Shown here piece by piece: positions 21,777-33,265 of a stretch of 64,000 nt of DNA. Each line of letters starts with the position of its first letter. Positions within the stretch are counted from its first letter, which is position 1. The stretch is from Dendrocalamus latiflorus (taxonomy: Eukaryota; Streptophyta; Magnoliopsida; Poales; Poaceae), in contig CM029658.1 of assembly GCA_017311315.1 (NCBI GenBank), forward strand, positions 30,605,327-30,669,326, read 5' to 3'. The notes beneath the pieces were generated by a model. The model saw only the letters and a program-made list of their open reading frames with translations. It searched no databases and was not told the DNA's origin. The translations under genes were made by a program, and so were the position numbers.

Positions 21777-21962
21777 GCAGCAGAAGAGAGGAAGGAAGAG
21801 GAAGAGGAGAGGGGAAGAAGAGAAGGAGAGGGAGAGGAGAGGGAAGAAGAGAAGGAGAGGGGGAGGAGAGGGAAGAAGAGAAGGAGAGGGGGAGGAGAGG
21901 GAAGAAGAGAAGGAGAGGGGGAGGAGAGGGAAGAAGAGAAGGAGAGGGAGAGGAGGAGAAGC
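21777..21962 (+). repeat. Purine minisatellite in the PMD gene leader
   Basis: GA-only sequence built from a ~28-bp unit (GGAAGAAGAGAAGGAGAGGG plus a variable GGGAGGAGA) repeated about five times. It lies in the probable 5' untranslated exon, just before a donor-like GCAG/GTATTT at about 21977. Confidence 0.8.
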
Positions 21963-21976
21963 CGCGGGATTTGCAG

Positions 21977-22570
21977 GTATTTTCCTAATTTTAGAAAATT
22001 TGTTTAGATAAATTTAGTTTAGAAAATCTAGTGTAGATATTTAGTTTACAAATTTAGTTTAGATATTTAGTTTAGAAAATTTAGTTTAGAAAATTAGCTT
22101 AGATATTTAGTTTAGCTATTTAGTTTAGAAAATCTAGTTTAGAAAATTTAGTTTAGAAAATCTAGTTTAGAAAATGTAGTGTAGAGTGTAGATATTTAGT
22201 TTACAAATTTAGTTTAGATATTTAGTAGAGATATTTAGTTTAGAAAATTAGCTTAGATATTTAGTTTAGAAAATCTAGTTTAGAACATTAAATTTAGAAA
22301 TGTAGATGCAGTTTACAAATTTAGATGTACAAATTTAAATGGAGAAAAATATAGTTTTTTTGTATAATATTTGTAATGTATTATTGTGGAAAATTTACTT
22401 TAGAAATTTATTGTAGATCATTCAATGTACAAATGTAGATGCAGTTTACAAAATTGAAATGAAGAAAATTTAAATGTAGAAAATTGTTGTGTCGAAATTT
22501 TGTATACTATTTTTCATGTATTATTGTAGAAAATGTAGTGTACAAATTTACATTTAGATAATTTTACAGT
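21977..22570 (+). repeat. AT-rich probable 5' UTR intron of degenerate TTTAGTTTAGAAAAT repeats
   Basis: The tract starts at a GTATTT donor and ends TTTTACAG two bases before the PMD ATG. It consists largely of diverged copies of TTTAGTTTAGAAAAT / TTTAGATATTTAG. It is probably a leader intron. Confidence 0.55.
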
Positions 22571-22571
22571 T

Positions 22572-25226
22572 ATGGCGGGTGACTGGCGGTACACGCTGTT
22601 GGACGAGCACTTGGACCGCGTGCACCGCGCTTCCCGTCGTGCGCCGCCACCGGGGAGCACGGACGAGTCGACTGAGCTGGGAGTGGTCCGAACACGCACA
22701 CCTCGTGTGGCCTGGGGACTCGACCCCCGTTGGACTGCCAGGTTTGCACTACGGCAACGTTTTAGTATTACCATAAAAATATTTAATGCTGACCTTCACT
22801 TGATTTGCAGGCTGCGGGATGCCGGACTTCTCCCTCTTGCCCGGATGGTGCAGGCCACGGATGAGGACGGAGGTGCCTTGGCCGGGGAGGGGGACGAGGC
22901 GGGCGTGGAGCGATCACGACGCTTCCCGTTCGACCGTTCCCTGCTGACGGCTTTGGTGGACCGTTGGCGGCCCGAGACGCACACTTTCCATCTACCAGTC
23001 GGGGAGATGGCGCCGACCCTGCAGGACGTGTCCGTACTCCTTGGCCTTCCGGTCGCGGGAGACGCTGCCTTCCTACCGGAGGCTCCCGCCGAGTGGCGCG
23101 AGGACCTGCTCGGCAGATTCCAGGGGGTCCTTCCACCGGCCGATCAGCACCACATCTTCGACGAGAGGCAGAAGCATGGACCGACGCTGAGGTGGCTGGC
23201 ACAGTACCGGGTACGTGGTGTTTCAAGTCGATCGCGTCTTCGAAACTCTTATTTGTGCAATTACATACTAATAAAAACTTGTTCGCATTCAGGTTGAGCG
23301 CATGGTTGCAGATGCTGACGATTACGTCGTCGCGCGCCACCTGGAGGCTTACTTGCTATGGCTGTTTGGTTGGGTGCTCTTCACCACCAGCCACGGCAAC
23401 ACCGTTGACGCGCGCCTTATCGCTTATGCGAGGGCGATTGCGGACGGCGAGGCCGTCCAGATCAGCTGGGGATCGGCCGCACTTGCCGCGACGTACCGCG
23501 GCCTGTGCGATGCGTGCACGAGGATTAAGGCGAACTCGATCCTCACGGGATGTCCCCTGCTGCTACAGTTGTGGTCGTTTGAGCGCTTCAGTCTCGGACG
23601 ACCTGTACTAGACGACATGGGTCCCTACGGGGCCGAGATGTACCCGGGGGGAGACATCGACCGGCCGACGATGGGTTCTATTTGGTGTCGTCGACGAGTG
23701 AGTTTTATTTTATCGTAGTCAACTTATTAACGATCGTCGTACTAAAATAATTTGCCTTTCTTGCAGGTACAGTTCGCGCACGTGCAGGTCACGCGGGCGT
23801 ACCACCCCTTTGTGGAGCAGTTGGACCGCCTCGCAGACTCCGACGTGCGCTGGGAGCCTTACGCAGCGGAGGCAGTGCAGGCCCGTGCTCCTGACGGGCT
23901 GTCTGCACTGTGCTGGCGCGACCAAACTTTCTGGCTGACTCGCCGGAATCTCGTGTACGGCATCTACGTCGAGGACTACGCACCGCAGCGCGTCATGCGG
24001 CAGTTTGGGCTGCGGCAGACACTCCTGTACCAGTTGGGCCGCCGATTCCGCCCCGCGTGCACGCGTGAGTGATCGCTTCTGATATTTTTGTACGTACTTA
24101 CTATTGTGATCGGAAGTACTTACATTACGTAATGGTTCCATAAACAGGCACACCACGAAGGGCGTCAAGAAAGGCACGGACTGGTCCAGGAGGATGCAGC
24201 CCTGGATTGCGCAGTGGGAGGGTGCGCTGGATGACCGCGTGGAGGAGGACCGGCCATACGACATAGCCGACTACGCGGAGTACCTCATCTGGTACCAGGC
24301 GCGGACTCGTACCAGGCTGGTACATGTCGTTGACCCACCTGCCCCACACGTCGCCGCACCGACAGACGCGTACCCTGCGCACTTCGCACGCGACGCTCAC
24401 ATCGCGGTACGTAACTTGTAATTTCAAAAATTCTCAAATGGCAATATCGTTTCGATGATGGATCATTCTATGTCTTTTTGTCCAGGCTGACGTCGGTGCC
24501 GCGATGTGGTCGGAGTCCTCCGCACTAGTGCAGAGGTGGGGCACAGGTGGGGAGTTGACCCGCGAGGAGGCCGTCAGCTTTGCGCGACGGATGGAGGCAG
24601 GGTGTAGACGTATCGTCAGCCTACTGTCCTGCACGAGGCTACCGGTGGTCTCCACACCTACGGCCAGTGCACCCCGACCACCAGTGCCACCCTGACCACC
24701 AGTGCCACCCCGACCAGCGTGGCACTACTCCGGAGGTAGTACGTGGACACGTCCACCTCCCCCGGACCAGCCAGGGAGTTCTCCTTGGTCACGGCCTCCT
24801 ACGTACATCCCCGGCTTCCACACGGATGATTTCATGGCGCCATGTACGGGTACGCATCGTCCGAGCTTGTTTTTAACCTAAGACGACATGCAACGAACTA
24901 ACGATATTACTATTGCAGGTCCTTACCAGCAGCAGGGACGCTTCTCCCCGGGCCACATCGAGGTGGACCAGTTTTTTGCGGACTGGCCTGGGCCGTCCTC
25001 CGACGCAGCACCGGAGGTTCTCTCCAGCGGTGGCCTCCCCGGTGCACCGGAGGCCACCCAGCCGGAGGTGCAGGTGACTCCACCGGCGCAGCCGCGGGTG
25101 CGAAACCCACCTGATCGTTTTACTTTTTCGGACCCTCGTCCCCTGCCGCCTCGTAATCCGTTGCACCGGAGGACGGCCAAGAGGGGCCATATGGCAGGAC
25201 GTGGGCGCGGTGATGGAGCACCTTAG
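22572..25226 (+). pseudogene. Plant mobile domain (PMD) gene, seven exons, one premature stop
   Basis: Exons: 22572-22741, 22811-23210, 23293-23697, 23767-24056, 24148-24406, 24486-24849, 24919-25226; all introns GT-AG, 69-92 bp. They add up to 2196 nt, one frame of 731 residues apart from a single TGA at 24693. The PMD (aminotransferase-like) domain covers about residues 57-480, with RLRDAGLLPLARMV, LVDRWRPETHTFHLPVGEM, LQDVSVLLGLPV, HLEAYLLWLFGWVLF and KGTDWSRRM. A Pro-rich tail follows. The stop lies in three 18-bp tandem copies whose siblings have CGA there, so it is a CpG transition removing only the tail. Exon 4's donor was placed at 24057 to keep frame. MAIN-type PMD proteins act in the nucleus in silencing; this element copy's role is unknown. 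Confidence 0.82.
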
Positions 25227-25528
25227 GGTGGGGAGTGAGGGGTGTATGTCATGCATGTAATGGATAAATACGCGGCATGTTACTGCGTTATATTATAAAG
25301 TTCATTTAAATTCAAACAATGCTATTATCTCTTCTTTTCGTATAGAAAATTATTTCTATATCAAGTAATGTGACAAATATTAAATACCAGTTCTTGTGTG
25401 ACTTAATTACGAAATTACAAAATAATGTGACATATACCAGTATATGTGACTATACCACATTTTTTACGAGTTTCAAATTACAAAATTCACAAAACCCTTA
25501 ACAGGATCCATGCAGTCGCCTAGAGGTA
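25227..25528. other. 3' region of the PMD gene inside the element
   Basis: AT-rich sequence between the PMD stop codon and the right terminal repeat. No further gene is visible; it presumably holds the polyadenylation region. Confidence 0.5.
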
Positions 25529-25591
25529 GAATGGCGAGCAGGCGTGGGGAAGAAAGGGGCTTGGCCGTCGGGCTGTATGCACATGCAGTCG

Positions 25592-25624
<33 letters not shown>

Positions 25625-25865
25625 TTGGCCGACTCTTCTTTATATCGCCGAACGGGGGGGCGATTCAATTGAATCGCTTAACGGGGAGGCGATTGCATTT
25701 AATCGCCCAACGGTTACCAGATTCTTTATAAGTCGCGTTTTGGTGGGGCGACAAGCGTAATTCGCCCAATGGTTCGGCGACTCGAGCCTATTTGTGTAAA
25801 AAATTTTGTCGCGGGTATATTTCTATATTTTCGAATAAAAAATGGGTTATCCGTACAAAAATTTC
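25529..25865 (-). repeat. Right terminal inverted repeat with a 32-base C run
   Basis: It is the reverse complement of the left terminal repeat. Uninterrupted C from 25592 to 25623 replaces a five-base G run at the matching place in the left repeat. Confidence 0.9.
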
Positions 25866-25929
25866 CCAGCTTGTAGGCGTCAAGGACCAAAAAGAAGAGG
25901 AAAACACCGTATCACCACACTCTCTTGGC

Positions 25930-26163
25930 CACCGTCGGTACGTTTTTCCAGAGAGGGTGCAATTCGGGTTTGGTGTAAGAGGTAGTACTGGCTTGAGGCG
26001 CGGTAGTACCACAGTGCGGTAGTACCAACGTCTCAAGAGCGGTACTACCGATTTTCCCAGAAAATCAAGTTTTTGGTATTTGAGTTATGTATTGAGTTGG
26101 GTTGACCTAAGTCATTAGCATATTGTTGCGTGTTGCATATTTTGGCTAATAAAGGTCAAATTG
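25930..26163 (+). mobile_element. Older Sirevirus-like LTR remnant, left part
   Basis: It holds several GGTAGTACC/GGTACTACCG near-palindromes (25985-26055) and ends at the AATTG target site of the minus-strand Sirevirus. The matching sequence continues at 55024. The left edge is not fixed, because no TG terminus is obvious near the Mutator-like element. Confidence 0.45.
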
Positions 26164-28200
26164 TGTTGGACCGAAATGGCGACAGAGGGGGGGTGAATGA
26201 CGCCTTAAAAATCTCAACCCTCAAAAGTACTTACTTAAGAGATCCCTCTCCAAGAGCTAAGGAGCTATGATGAGAGATTCAAACAGCCTACTGGATCTCT
26301 AAGCACCAGAGAAAAGAGGTAAACAATCGCCAAGAAGTGACCCCTCAAGGAAACTCATAAAAACACTTCTCTCCAATAGCTACGATAAGATGTGAAGTGA
26401 GACCTACTAGCTCTTCAATTAAACCAGAGAGGAAATCAGGGAACTAAGGCACCACAACAACAAAGAGGAACTCACATAAACAAGAAATGCCAAATCTCAG
26501 CAAAAAGGACAAACCCCATAGGTGCTGTTGAACAAGGCCGGTCTGACCAGTGTACCCGGGCCGGTCTGACCGCCCAGGCCGGTCAGACCGCCATATCCCA
26601 TCCGGTCAGACCGCTCGGCTGAAATTCAGACGACCAGAAACTGAATTTTCAGGCTGGAAAAATTTGGGCTTCACTCAAATGAAAAATCTGACACCTTCTT
26701 TTGAGATCCTATGCCCAGAATGAAAGATTCACACTCCAAATACCCGGAGGGATCTAGAGAACCAAGAGACTTCAACTCAAGCACAAGAAATTTGGATTTG
26801 TGCAAAATCTTGAAAACTAACAGAGTCAATACCTAAAAACCAAATTTCTCATAAACCTTCAAGCCTTTAGCTATGAAACTCTGAGGATAGAAAGATAATA
26901 GTCTCAGGACATTTCATGTCAAGTTTCATGCCAACTCCACCAGGAAATCACAAATTACAACAAAACCCTAGAAGTTCTTGGAAACTTCAGAGAGGGCACT
27001 CAAAATCCAAATTTCACCATGGTCTCAAATCCTTTGCTAATGAGATTTTGTGGATATGATAACAATAGCCAAAGGATTACTCAGACCAAAATTCAGACAA
27101 TCTCCTGAAGGGAATCAAGAAAAAAATCCAAAAACTAGAAACTTGAATGAAGAACTGGGAAGCACAAAAGCTCAAATCTGAAATTGAATTAGGTTTGCTC
27201 TGAGAATCAACTAGCCAAATGGCTTTTGAGCATATCCCATGTCATAGCAACCCATTTTGGCATTCCCAAACAAGAAATAATAAGAAATCAAAGAAGTCAC
27301 AAATTCATCACAGAGAGGGCATCGTAGGAGCACAGGCAAGAACAGAAGCAAACTTCAACTATTTCATTTCCAATCAAAAGAAAATACAGAGGAGTCACGA
27401 TACGCATGGACATTAGAACAAGATGAAAGATTACATGACTTTCCACTCAATCCTCTCACTCTCCCTCTCAATCCCTCAATCATACATGCTTGAAAGGAGG
27501 AGACACACTCTGTTCTACAACACACAGAGGGGATGAACGTGGGAGACAAGGTGCTGCTGCCCTCAACCACTAAAGAGCAAAGCAAAACCACCTCTCAAAG
27601 CCTCTTTTGACTCTCTAAAACCCTAGCTCTCTCCACAATCCATCTAGAATACCTAAGGAGGCATGCAGCCCCTCCTCTCCTTTTATAGCCCATGTCTAAC
27701 GGGTCTCCAACCCGTTACGCCGGCTAAACCCAACGGAGCCCGCTCCCGCTTGTGCAGCCTTGCGAATTTCCCGATTCGCCCCTCCTGCACCTTCCGGGAA
27801 GCTTTCGCGCTCCTTGTCGTCCACGCCTTGCAACCACCTCGAGTCCATGTCGTCTTCGACAACTGTTTTGACCTTAGCGCCACTTGTGCCTAGTCCAGTC
27901 CTCCGTGTCTCACCACGACTCCGCCTCGACGTCCTGCAACCACACAAACAAGAAACACGTCAAATAGCACCACTCGATACATGAAAGCGTAAATACCATC
28001 ATACTTACCAAGATGAAGTCCAAACCTGTTGAATCATCGGAAAATGCATCCTAATCCATACGACCAAGTTTGACCAAATCCGACCGAGCCCGTTGCACCA
28101 CGCAACGACATGGTCCGAACACGCAAACCAAACTCGACTTTACCTAAACTGATGTCAATTACTCATCATACACATGGGATGACCTCCACATGGTCTCACA
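26164..28200 (-). repeat. 3' LTR of the Sirevirus
   Basis: It is 2037 bp on the plus strand from TGTTGG to TCTCACA. In the element's own sense the LTR ends in the motif CATTCACCCCCCCTCTGTCGCCATTTCGG. It contains clustered CCGGTCTGACC/GGTCAGACCGG palindromes (26540-26620), a feature of Sirevirus LTRs. Confidence 0.9.
26538..26620. repeat. GGTCTGACC palindrome cluster in the Sirevirus LTR
   Basis: Four or five copies of CCGGTCTGACCG or its complement lie within 85 bp; the matching cluster in the other LTR is at 44108-44192. Such CG-rich inverted motifs in LTRs are a known Sirevirus trait and may bear on regulation or methylation (inference). Confidence 0.7.
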
Positions 28201-29913
28201 ATCTCCCCCTTGATGAGTATATTGACAAATCCAGAAAAAGCATGAAGTTGAGTTTGAGTTTGAAGAATCCAACATGGTCCAAAGAAAGAAAGTGAAGCTA
28301 ATGACCATGTCGACAGAAGGAACACTAGAGTAACAACTGAAAGAGCAAATTGTTCTCCAAAGCTCTAAAACTGTTCCCAAATGACTTTTTCGCCTCTATT
28401 CTCCCCCTTTTGGCAATAAACACATCAAGATGCAAAAGAGAGAATATGACATGTCAATGGATGAAAATGGCTGAAGTTTGTTTATTCTAAGCATTTAGAG
28501 CCATGAGAATTATCCATAATGACCATAATAAACTACACCAAGCCATTACTCAATAAAAGGCTATCTAGATCATGACAAAATATGTATATCCTAGCTAGAA
28601 CACATGGATGACGATCTGTAATGCATTTTATGAGCATGTCAAGTCATCAGTAAGCAAAGCCTAACTAGAGATATCCAAGGATGATGCAGGCCATGTCAAT
28701 AAGCTAAGCGGAACAAGGAAGCTAATATTGAGTCCAAATAGAGTGCTATTAGCTCAAGATTGAAACATTTGTTAAGTACTTGGTTCTTTTTGTAGCCTAA
28801 GCAAATTGAGCACATAAAACATTTTCTTTTTAAAGCTCATGGTCGTTTTCAACCCAATTTTTTTTGTTTATATGTGCTAGATCTCAAGCCTTATGCGACT
28901 ACTCCAAGCAAGAAGCTTAAGAAGATAGTCTAAGTCATCCAAAACTCCCCCTGAGTTCATGCCTTGTGCAATGGCAAGCCGTCTCATGAGAAAGAATTGG
29001 TGAAATCAGTTTTTTCGCACAAAAGAGATCTTTTTGCTTTTTAAACAAGTTGTGCTAACTTATGCATCATCAAGAGACGAAAATAGCTCAATCTAAGGCT
29101 CAACAAAGATTCAACGCTCAACTAAGCCTATTTGATATGGCATGAATCATAAAAGGATAGCTCAAGAAAGACTAAACTCAAGTGCTAGCATGACAAGTTT
29201 TAATTCAAGTAGAGCAATTTTAATTTACTGATCATGGCAAAAGCTAGTCTACACATATGAAGTCATGATAAATCTAGCAAATAAAGCACAAGTCATGGCA
29301 AGGTGTAAAGCATTGTAAACATGTCATAAATGGATAATAATCAAGGCTCCATGTAGTTATATTACAATGCAGAATGCTGAAATTGCAAAAAATCCAGCTC
29401 CCCCTCAACATGAGATGCAACTTTTAGTTCAAGTAGAGTTATGTCAATATTAAGCTCCAGAAGCTCCCAAATGAACTCCCCCTGAACCAAAGCAATAAAT
29501 CGAGAAGCTGGGAAAGAAAGTAGCAAACAGGCAGTCCTGAAAGCATAGATAAGATATAGAGACAACTATGGCTTAGACAGACTCTCATCTACCCCATATG
29601 ACTCCACGACTATTAGCTGATCGTAAAACACACACTAGAGAGCAAACACGTACCCTGTCTACCCGAGGGTGGTCCGACCCTCGCTAGAACCTACAAGAAG
29701 TGAGTGAGCTCAATCTACTGAGATAAGAAGCAGCTAATAAGAAGCATCCTGGAAGCACAAGGTAAGAGTAAGAAGTCTAAGCAACTAAACCAGAGAAACA
29801 CTCTAACCTATGCTAGAAGGACTAGGCCCGATGCACCCCGAGTGCAAAGCAACAGAAATGAGACAGAAGCATAATCAATATAGTAAAGCAGTAAAGCCCA
29901 AAGCTCCCCCTCA
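28201..29913 (-). other. Sirevirus 3' non-coding region with multiple polypurine tracts
   Basis: The tract adjacent to the LTR reads AAGGGGGAGAT on the minus strand (28201-28211). Further GGGGGAG tracts lie near 28401, 28945, 29398, 29476 and 29903. No env-like open frame survives in these 1.7 kb. Repeated purine tracts upstream of the 3' LTR are characteristic of Sireviruses. Confidence 0.7.
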
Positions 29914-30578
29914 CTACAGTCCATAAGGACAAATCACCCCAAGCTCTCCTCGCAGAGCTGAAAACCTAGAACTATCCAATGGCTTGGTAAAAATGTCAGC
30001 CAACTAGTGGTCACTCTCCACAAACTGAAGCACTATATCGCCCTTCTCTACATGGTCTCTAAGAAAGTGGAAGCGAATGTCAATGTGCTTGGTCCGAGAA
30101 TGCTGCACTGGGTTCTTAGCAAAATTAATCGCAGAAGTGTTATCACAAAAGAGTGGAACACTATTGATAGTCAACCCAAAGTCCCGCAGGGTCGAAGCCA
30201 TCCAGAGCACCTGACTGTAGCAGCTGGCTGCAGTAACATACTCGGCCTCTGCGGTGGACTGTGCAACACCGGACTGCTTCCTCGAAGACCAAGAAACGAG
30301 AGAAGTGCCAATGAATTGGCAAGTGCCAGAAGTGCTCTTCCTATCTATCCTACAGCCGGCAAAGTCTGCATCCGAGAAGGCTCTCAAGGAAAGACAGGAC
30401 GAGGAAGAGTACCAGATACCATAGTCAATGGTAACTCGAAGGTACCGAAAGATGCACTTCACCGCCTGGTGGTGAGATACGCGAGGAGAAGCCTGAAAAC
30501 GAGCACACAGACACACGGAGAAGTGTATGTCTGGTCTCGAGGCAGTGAGGTACAGAAGGGAGCCGATCATACTTCTGT
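29914..30578 (-). pseudogene. Sirevirus RT end and RNase H
   Basis: Directly after the CACTA insertion the frame gives RSMIGSLLYLTASRPDI, then RNase H with SDADFAGC, KSTSG and AEAEYV, and the terminal DIFTKPL motif. A TAG at 30004 interrupts the frame where other elements have Gln before LADIFTKPL. The true pol stop would be at 29914. Confidence 0.88.
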
Positions 30579-30599
30579 ACTCACTACAAGGATTTTAAC

Positions 30600-31270
30600 C
30601 TAAAGCCACGCCTAAGAATGGTTGTAATATGGGCATTTTGGTTGCAATACGAATCAAATGCTTCGAAGTCGGTTTCGTTGTGAGTCGTGGCATTTAAATA
30701 TGTTGCAATAGGTTATTGCGACTCAATTTTGATGTGTTGCGATACTTTGACTTTCGCAACGAGCACAAATAGCAAATGCCACGCACGATATGGTCGCAAT
30801 AGGAGATATTGCAACCAATAGCATCGTTGCATTAGTAATTGTTGCCACGAGACACGTTGTGGCAATAGACTATATTGCCACCAAACATTGTGTTGCAAGA
30901 ACGAGCCAATATTGCAACGCCATTGCTTCGTGGGAATAGAACTAATTGCCACGGACTATGTTCCATTGCAATAAAATCTTCTGCAACGAAAATCATTTGG
31001 TGGTTATATCCGTAATTGCGACGCACAATGTTTCATTGCAATAACTTATGTTGCCACGTAAATTTTTTGGTTGCACGTAAGTGGTATTGCAACGACACAT
31101 TGGTTGTGGTTACTAAGTCTTATGGCATTGCACAACCTACGTTGCAATATTGTTTATTGCGACAAACAACAATTGATGCATTTCAGTTTATTGCGACGAG
31201 GAGATTTTCATCGTGTACGCCTATTTCGTTCGATATTTGTATATAAATTTATTGTTGCAACATAGATACA
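30600..31270. repeat. Left subterminal repeat region of the CACTA element
   Basis: TTGCAACG, TTGCCACG, TTGCGAC and their complements occur every 10-30 bp in both orientations. In related elements such motifs bind the element's own DNA-binding transposase protein. Confidence 0.8.
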
Positions 31271-31759
31271 ATAGAATTAAAGAAAAAAATTCAATCATCG
31301 ACACACATATATGAAATCAATCCTTCAATAACTGGAAAATTATGTCTGAGCCAGAATAAATATGTTTGCAATAACAAAAATATCCTCTCAAACTACAAGT
31401 CTTGAACTATGTTTGCAATAAAAAAAGAAATTGTTCTTCATTCACTCGAAGTATTGCTTCACTTATTCATCTCATGATGTTCCATCAGCACATGCTCGCA
31501 CGCATATTCCATAGTACTTTAATTATTTTGCCTCTCCATGCTTTCCTGCATTTTATAAGCAGGAACATAATTAGTCAATGTACAGTAGGCAATGAAATTC
31601 GGCAATGTATAGTAGGCAATGTACATCAGGAACATAATTCGGCAATGAAATCAAGTCAATAGTAATGCTTACAACATAGCATATATGACTCACCCACCAT
31701 TTCCAATGTGCGGCACATAATTTGATTGAAATGAACAAACAAAATTCACATATAGGCAT
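31271..31759. other. AT-rich segment downstream of the CACTA transposase gene
   Basis: It holds a small local repeat, 'ggcaatgtac/gcaatgaaattcggcaatg' near 31590-31650. No gene is visible. Confidence 0.4.
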
Positions 31760-32138
31760 TCATACATGTAGCTTTTTCTTTTGATTACGAGTTTTTGCAG
31801 CAGGCCTTATCTGTTGCTGCGAAGAATTTGAATCTGCTGGTGGGTCATTGTTGTCTGTTGGGAAAAGATTTCTTGTTATAGTAGTATTAGCTGTAGCCGT
31901 GGTACGAGTAGGTGGATCAACTTCTTTTACTGTGGTCATCACGCTTGCTGGTTGAATCTGCAAACAAACAAAATAACAACACTGTGCATTAATACACATG
32001 TGTACAAATGCATTTTGTATGTCGACATGCTGCATTTTTATTACCTCTTGTTCTTCATCTTCTATACGTGGTGGTGTGATGTCATTCATGCCCACAGTTG
32101 CGCTATTTGGAGGCTGTGAACAGGTGGTGTTTCCTGGG

Positions 32139-33265
32139 TTAGCCTGCACCATATAAAAGGCAAGCAACATTAGGGGAAAAAATCGACAAAAGACAAGCAT
32201 ATAATATATTTACTACCTGTAGCAGTGCAACTTGCAAACGAAGCTCTTCTCTAAGTTCCTGCATTTGTCGGATACTTTCTTCCTTATCTCTTTTCCTTGC
32301 AGCAACTTCATTTGCTAGTTTTTGTTTTAAATCTTCAACCTCCTCTCGGTGCTGTAGGGCTGCAGCTGAGCTACGGGCTAAATTCTCTTCTCTCTCATTC
32401 AATAGAGCCGTTCGTGTTGGATATTTCGCCATATATCCATGACCATGACATCTGTACGTTTTGGTTCCTATGGTTTCTTTGTAGTATTTTTGGAAAAGTG
32501 CATTTTCTTCTTCAACCGTAAGACATTGTTTATCTTTCGATAATTCTACCTCAGCAATTTTGACGAGAGCATTTTCCTAAGCAAAACATAATTAACACAT
32601 TAGAAGGATTAAAATTAAGTGTTCCAAAATTTTATGAAGCATGAACCAATTATAAAGTCAGAACTATATATATATTTAGCACTCACATATACTTCCAATG
32701 TATCTGGGTTTGACCATTGCCCGCCCTTGGTGTGAGTAACCATCCAAAGATCCAAATCAGTAGGCTCCTCACCAGTTGTCGGGTCTCTCTGAGATGGCAA
32801 CACATGTAGTATGAGGTATTGACTGTTGTAAAAAATAACTAGGTCAGTAAAGCTTGTCATTACCTGATCATAGCTTATTTGGGAAAATGGTTTGGATCCC
32901 ATGAGATGCTGTGTCTTTTGCTTCTTACGGTTTTCAGTGTTCTTGGTGCTCTTCTTCTATAAATGGTTTACAAATGATGTGATTAAAACACTGATTTGAT
33001 CATTTGTAAAAAGAAAAGGATATTTAACCATTTTACAAACCTGGAAGCTCTCACTTCCAAAGTACTGGATCAAGTAGTACCACTCAACATTGTCTAAATC
33101 TTCAGGCTTATGTTTCATTCTTTCAGCGTCAGTGCGGTAAGCCCTGTATGTAGCACTAAATGCAGCACGCCATCCTTTGTACCTCTCCTTGGCAATGGCC
33201 CATATCTTTTCTTTAGGTCCTTCTGCATAAAGTTCGTTCATCTGCAATCGATTTGAAAACAGCAA
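32139..33265 (-). CDS. Transposase_24-like and coiled-coil exons of the CACTA gene
   Basis: Separate exons give KERYKGWRAAFSATYRAY, DNVEWYYLIQYFGSESFQ, then DPTTGEEPTDLDLWMVTHT. A long charged coiled coil follows, with heptads through 'REEVEDLKQKLANEVAARKR'. Introns are 80-150 bp with GT-AG ends. This domain family is the likely subterminal-repeat binding protein of plant CACTA elements. Confidence 0.7.

Larger units (their letters stand above)
21440..25865 (+). mobile_element. Mutator-like element carrying a plant mobile domain gene
   Basis: It is 4426 bp, starting GAAATTTTTGTACGGATAAC and ending with the inverse. Long terminal inverted repeats (21440-21755 and 25529-25865) are over 90% alike by eye. 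The 10-bp target duplication CCAGCTTGTA (21430-21439 and 25866-25875) fits Mutator elements (9-11 bp). No MULE transposase is present. The only gene is a seven-exon PMD-family gene. PMD proteins are known both as host genes (MAIN/MAIL1) and as passengers in transposable elements. It is probably mobilised in trans. Confidence 0.9.

Noticed and set aside
21637..22011. Arg/Glu/Gly-rich 124-codon frame
   Set aside because: It comes from the purine minisatellite in the PMD gene leader and is open in more than one frame.
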